This document shows, piece by piece, positions 61,484 to 64,000 of a DNA stretch of 64,000 bases (its first letter is position 1; every line of letters starts with the position of its first letter). The stretch is taken from positions 186,001 to 250,000 of the forward strand of contig NZ_RZNF01000003.1 in assembly GCF_003992725.1 (NCBI RefSeq), in the 5' to 3' direction. Under the pieces are notes generated by a model, which saw only the letters and a list, made by a program, of their open reading frames with translations, did no database searches and had not been told where the DNA came from. The DNA is from Rhodomicrobium lacus (GTDB lineage Bacteria > Pseudomonadota > Alphaproteobacteria > Rhizobiales > Rhodomicrobiaceae). Both the position numbers and the translations under genes were made by a program.

Positions 61484-62173
61484 ATGATCAGGCGCGTATT
61501 TGCTGCGCTGACGCTCTTCGCATTGGCCGTGGCCTATCAGTCGACGGTCGAAGCGAACGCCGTTCCTCTGTCGCAGGCATCGAGCCTTGCGCAAGCAATT
61601 GACGCCAAGTCTTCGGTGATCAAGGTCGATGAGGAATACGATTACCGTTATCGCTACAACAACGCATCCGGCTATGGTTACGGCTCTGGCTACGCGTATC
61701 GTTACGGCGAACCGCGTTACTATTGGACGCGCCGCCGCGGCTGCGGCTGGGACTATCCTTGCGAACCGCGCCCTTCATACGGCAAGCGCTATTTCAGCGG
61801 CGGCAATTCGCAGGTCTACATCAAGAACAACTACGGCACCGTGAACGTGTATTCGAACGGCGAGCGCCGCAAGTATCAACGTCCTTACTACAGGTCTTAT
61901 CGCTGGCGCGACCGCTATGAAGAGAGTTCGTACCGTAACGATTGCGGCGTCTTCTGCTGGTACAAGCGCGTGAGGTCGGGCTATTGCGGCCATGGTTGCG
62001 AAAACTATCGCGAGCGCGTCCGCTATGAAACCGGCTATCGCACGGTTGAATATCCCCGGCCCTATTTCTATCGCTCCCGCCCGCGCTACGACGATTACGG
62101 CTCGACGCGTTACGAGCGCCCGTATGACGACGAACGCGTGCCGATTCGCCGCTTCGACGGCCCGCGCTACTAG
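61484..62173 (+). CDS. Secreted Tyr/Arg-rich protein of unknown function
   Basis: A 229-residue product with a signal peptide (MIRRVFAALTLFALAVAYQSTVEA). The mature chain is extraordinarily rich in Tyr, Arg and Gly in short repeats (DYRYRYNNASGYGYGSGYAYRYG, later PYYRSYRWRDRYEES, RPYFYRSRPRYDDYG), with six to eight Cys in the middle (GCGWDYPCEP, DCGVFCWYK, YCGHGCENY). This suggests a disulfide-linked, possibly cross-linkable cell-surface or stalk protein. I know no characterised homologue. CGGAGGG before the ATG at 61484 fixes the start. Its TAG stop is the first triplet of repeat copy 3. Confidence 0.75.
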   Translation: MIRRVFAALTLFALAVAYQSTVEANAVPLSQASSLAQAIDAKSSVIKVDEEYDYRYRYNNASGYGYGSGYAYRYGEPRYYWTRRRGCGWDYPCEPRPSYGKRYFSGGNSQVYIKNNYGTVNVYSNGERRKYQRPYYRSYRWRDRYEESSYRNDCGVFCWYKRVRSGYCGHGCENYRERVRYETGYRTVEYPRPYFYRSRPRYDDYGSTRYERPYDDERVPIRRFDGPRY

Positions 62174-62341
62174 CGGTCCGATTCCGACATTTGCATCCGT
62201 TTGCAGCACGCTTGCGAGCAAATGTCGGAATCGAAAAGACCACTAGCAACATCATGATTCTAGTGGAGCTTTTGAATTTGACATTTGAGCGAGAGCGCGC
62301 AGCCTCCGGGACTCAAATGTCAAATTCAAAAGCTCCACTAG
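62171..62341. repeat. Composite palindromic repeat, copy 3 (unit A then unit B)
   Basis: Unit A (62171-62246) has inner arms CGATTCCGACATTTGC / GCAAATGTCGGAATCG and edges TAGCGGTC / GACCACTAG. Unit B (62260-62341) is a perfect 30-base inverted repeat around a 22-base loop, with edges CTAGTGGAG / CTCCACTAG. The 13-base linker CAACATCATGATT also recurs, inverted, in copy 1. It begins at the stop codon of the Tyr-rich gene. Confidence 0.9.
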
Positions 62342-62722
62342 AGCGGCCTACGCAATCGAACTCGATTTACGCAAGGCAAGCTGATCGACAACGCAAATCT
62401 ACAGCGTCGTGCCTCGTCAGTTCCACGACGCGACGCTGTAAGTCGCGACTGCAGCCCATTCGATCGAGCGCACATCATGTCGGGCTGCTCCTCATATCGG
62501 GTGAGCGGGCAGGACAGTGTGTAATCTTCGTGATCCCACACGTTCCTTGAGCTTGGCCAAACTCGCAGGACCTAAACTTACCCCACTCGCCGGAGTGGGG
62601 GAGCAAGCCCATACCCGCGGCATCCGTCGTCAGGATTTCCGCCGCCGGAGCTTACCGGCGCACCCGGCTTCCGTGCACGAACAGCAACATCAGACGCGCG
62701 CTCCAGAAACGTCGCGTTCTCG
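62342..62722. other. Intergenic region after repeat copy 3
   Basis: About 380 bases without a recognised gene. A perfect eight-base hairpin CCCCACTC-GCCG-GAGTGGGG lies at 62581-62600 and may end the leftward transcript of the small secreted protein. Confidence 0.4.
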
Positions 62723-62977
62723 TCAATACATGTGCGTGTTGACGCGATTTGTGGGACAGCATGCAAACGTAAAAATTTCCGGCGCTGGCGGAGGCGGAAC
62801 AAAGCGCGGGCTGCGATAGACCCAATAGAGCGGTCTCGCGGCGGGGGCGCGGTATGTCATTGCCGCACGCGCACCATGGTGCGAGCGCCATCCCGACGCG
62901 TCGGCCCCGTCAAGAATGCCGGGCGATATCGCCGCCAGCAGCGCACCGAAAAGAAGAAGAGCGATCATTCTCATCAT
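62723..62977 (-). CDS. Small secreted protein, unknown function
   Basis: An 84-residue open frame with a good signal peptide (MMRMIALLLFGALLAAISPGI). The mature part is rich in Arg, Ala, Pro and Tyr (MTYRAPAARPLYWVYRSPRFVPPPPAPE) and ends with a Cys pair (FACCPTNRVNTHMY). AGAGGTGCAAGGTG precedes the double ATG at 62974-62977. Longer in-frame starts exist upstream but they would remove the signal peptide from the N-terminus. No homologue is recognised; the Tyr/Arg content recalls the neighbouring secreted protein. Confidence 0.5.
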   Translation of the reverse strand: MMRMIALLLFGALLAAISPGILDGADASGWRSHHGARAAMTYRAPAARPLYWVYRSPRFVPPPPAPEIFTFACCPTNRVNTHMY

Positions 62978-63456
62978 CACCTTGCACCTCTCGCGGTCAC
63001 AGCCGAACATTCGACTATGGTGCCGATGATAAACCGGAGGTGGTAAAGGTGCCGCGAACGCGGCCTGACCCATCGCTCGCCACGGCGGGAGCAAATTATG
63101 CATCATCCCAAAGCGGGAGACGATCAGCCCAATTTCAGCTTGAAGTTGTGCACAGTTTAAAATAGAGTTGGCCGGACCCGGGTGGGGCAGGGGTCCGGCC
63201 TTCTGGGCACTTGAGAGGGAAATGATCGAAGCTATCCTTGGGCGTGGATAGACAGGGATCATTAACGATGCACGAGAGCTGCTCTCCAATGAGTTGAGCT
63301 ATCGATCTTGTTAACCGGCTGAGCTACAAGTTCGCGTTTCTCTCTTGCCTCGCTGGAAATACAACTATAGCGAGAAAGGATAAGGCGCAACTACTTTTAC
63401 GTGCGTTTTCGTTTGATTCGCCTAAAAGTTGCGGCGCGGACACAGTGAGGGGGTTG
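62978..63456. other. Intergenic region with hairpin and tRNA-like fragments
   Basis: 479 bases. A perfect ten-base hairpin GGCCGGACCC/GGGTCCGGCC lies at 63170-63200. On the minus strand 63275-63335 shows two successive stretches resembling tRNA D-arms (TAGCTCAGCCGGTTAA, ATAGCTCAACTCATTGGAGAGC), without acceptor or T arms. No functional gene is seen. Confidence 0.4.
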
Positions 63457-64000
63457 ATGGCGGAGGTTGCGCTGATCACCGGGGGGGCTGTGCGGATCGG
63501 AAGATCGATCGCGATCCACCTCGCCTCTCGCGGATTTATCATTGCGATTCAATACAATAAGTCGAAGATTGACGCAGATGCCACTGTCGCGGAGATCACG
63601 GCTGCGGGTGGCGTTGCCGCAGGTTTTCAGGCCGACCTGGAATCTCACGCAGACGTTGCACAGCTTATCCCCAGGGTGGTCGCAGAAGTCGGCCGCCTCA
63701 CATGCCTTGTCAACAACGCGTCGACCTTCGCCGATGACAATCTGGCATCGCTCACGCCCGAAAGCTGGCGGCGCCATATGGCCGTCAACCTGGAGGCGCC
63801 CGTCTTTCTCGCGCAACCTTTCGTTGCGCAGCTTCCAGCCGGCGCCGATGGCAATATCGTCAATATTCTCGATCAGCGCGTGCTGCGCCCCAACCCGCAT
63901 TTTTTCTCTTATACAGTAAGCAAGGCCGCGCTTCATTCCGCGACGAAAACCCTAGCGCAAGCGCTCGCGCCACGCATCCGCGTCAACGCCGTCGCACCGG
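63457..64000 (+). CDS. Short-chain dehydrogenase/reductase, N-terminal part
   Basis: The first 181 codons of an SDR-family oxidoreductase are present, and the gene runs off the window. The cofactor motif is LITGGAVRIGRSIAIHLA, with Arg favouring NADP(H); LVNNAS(TF) follows at about residue 88, and the catalytic Tyr-x3-Lys is in FFSYTVSKAALHS. The pattern with TGG-A-x-RIG is common in pteridine/dihydromonapterin reductase-like (FolM-type) SDRs, but that sub-assignment is only suggestive. GAGGGGG precedes the ATG. Confidence 0.85.
   Translation, partial: MAEVALITGGAVRIGRSIAIHLASRGFIIAIQYNKSKIDADATVAEITAAGGVAAGFQADLESHADVAQLIPRVVAEVGRLTCLVNNASTFADDNLASLTPESWRRHMAVNLEAPVFLAQPFVAQLPAGADGNIVNILDQRVLRPNPHFFSYTVSKAALHSATKTLAQALAPRIRVNAVAP

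Noticed and set aside
50881-62230. Recurring peptide LASVLQTDANVGIGPL at the start of several open frames (9309, 50930, 62221)
   Set aside because: It is the translation of unit A of the composite repeat, not a conserved protein motif.

Overview
The window reads as chromosomal DNA of an alphaproteobacterium of the Hyphomicrobiales (Rhizobiales) type. Support comes from high G+C coding sequence, an Aap-type amino-acid transporter, MucR and LsrB/VtlR-like regulators, the Lrp-trxB-LysR gene order, a split P-protein glycine cleavage operon, a methylmalonyl-CoA mutase pair and pqqAB. A purple non-sulfur relative such as Rhodomicrobium is plausible because of the nitrogenase-like cluster, but that genus is an inference. 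No phage, integron, intact insertion sequence or CRISPR array was seen.

Layout, 1-10 kb: 3' end of gltX, gltA, a small membrane protein, the aapJ-Q-M transporter genes without a visible ATPase gene, metC, recJ and an ICMT-type membrane methyltransferase. 10.7-17.4 kb: a six-gene cluster nifX-like, nifB-like, nifH-like, nifD-like (two tandem copies) and nifK-like. It carries all expected Fe-S ligands and resembles the methylthio-alkane reductase (mar) systems more than true nitrogenase. 17.6-31.5 kb: map, a YidB-like protein, a WD40 propeller fused to a YafK-type L,D-transpeptidase domain, greA, carB, mutA, mutB and a RelE/HigA-type toxin-antitoxin pair. 31.5-36.3 kb: gcvT-gcvH-gcvPA-gcvPB behind a tandem glycine riboswitch.

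36.4-47.4 kb: a LysR/TauE pair, a bamA-like gene, mucR, a decayed czcA-type efflux gene, pgm and the sulfate-assimilation operon cysH-cysD-cysN. 47.7-54.7 kb: an orphan YjhX-type toxin, lrp, trxB, lsrB-like, a DUF937 gene, pqqA-pqqB, an FmdB-like zinc ribbon, and a marR/membrane-protein divergent pair. 54.8-64 kb: an aldo/keto reductase, tRNA-Ala(CGC), the leftward set panB, yfgM-like, bamB, der, holC, a Tyr/Arg-rich secreted protein, a small secreted protein and the start of a short-chain dehydrogenase.

Sulfur is a recurring theme. The mar-like cluster would release methanethiol from small methylthio compounds. CysHDN reduces sulfate to sulfite, MetC acts in methionine synthesis, and a TauE/SafE permease may export sulfur oxyanions.

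Two dispersed palindrome families sit between genes. The most striking is a composite element, with one unit a perfect 30-bp inverted repeat, whose CTAG/TAG edge coincides with the stop codon of three unrelated genes. The best candidate for an undescribed system is the nitrogenase-like cluster, where two near-equal alpha subunits of 509 residues share one H protein and one beta subunit.
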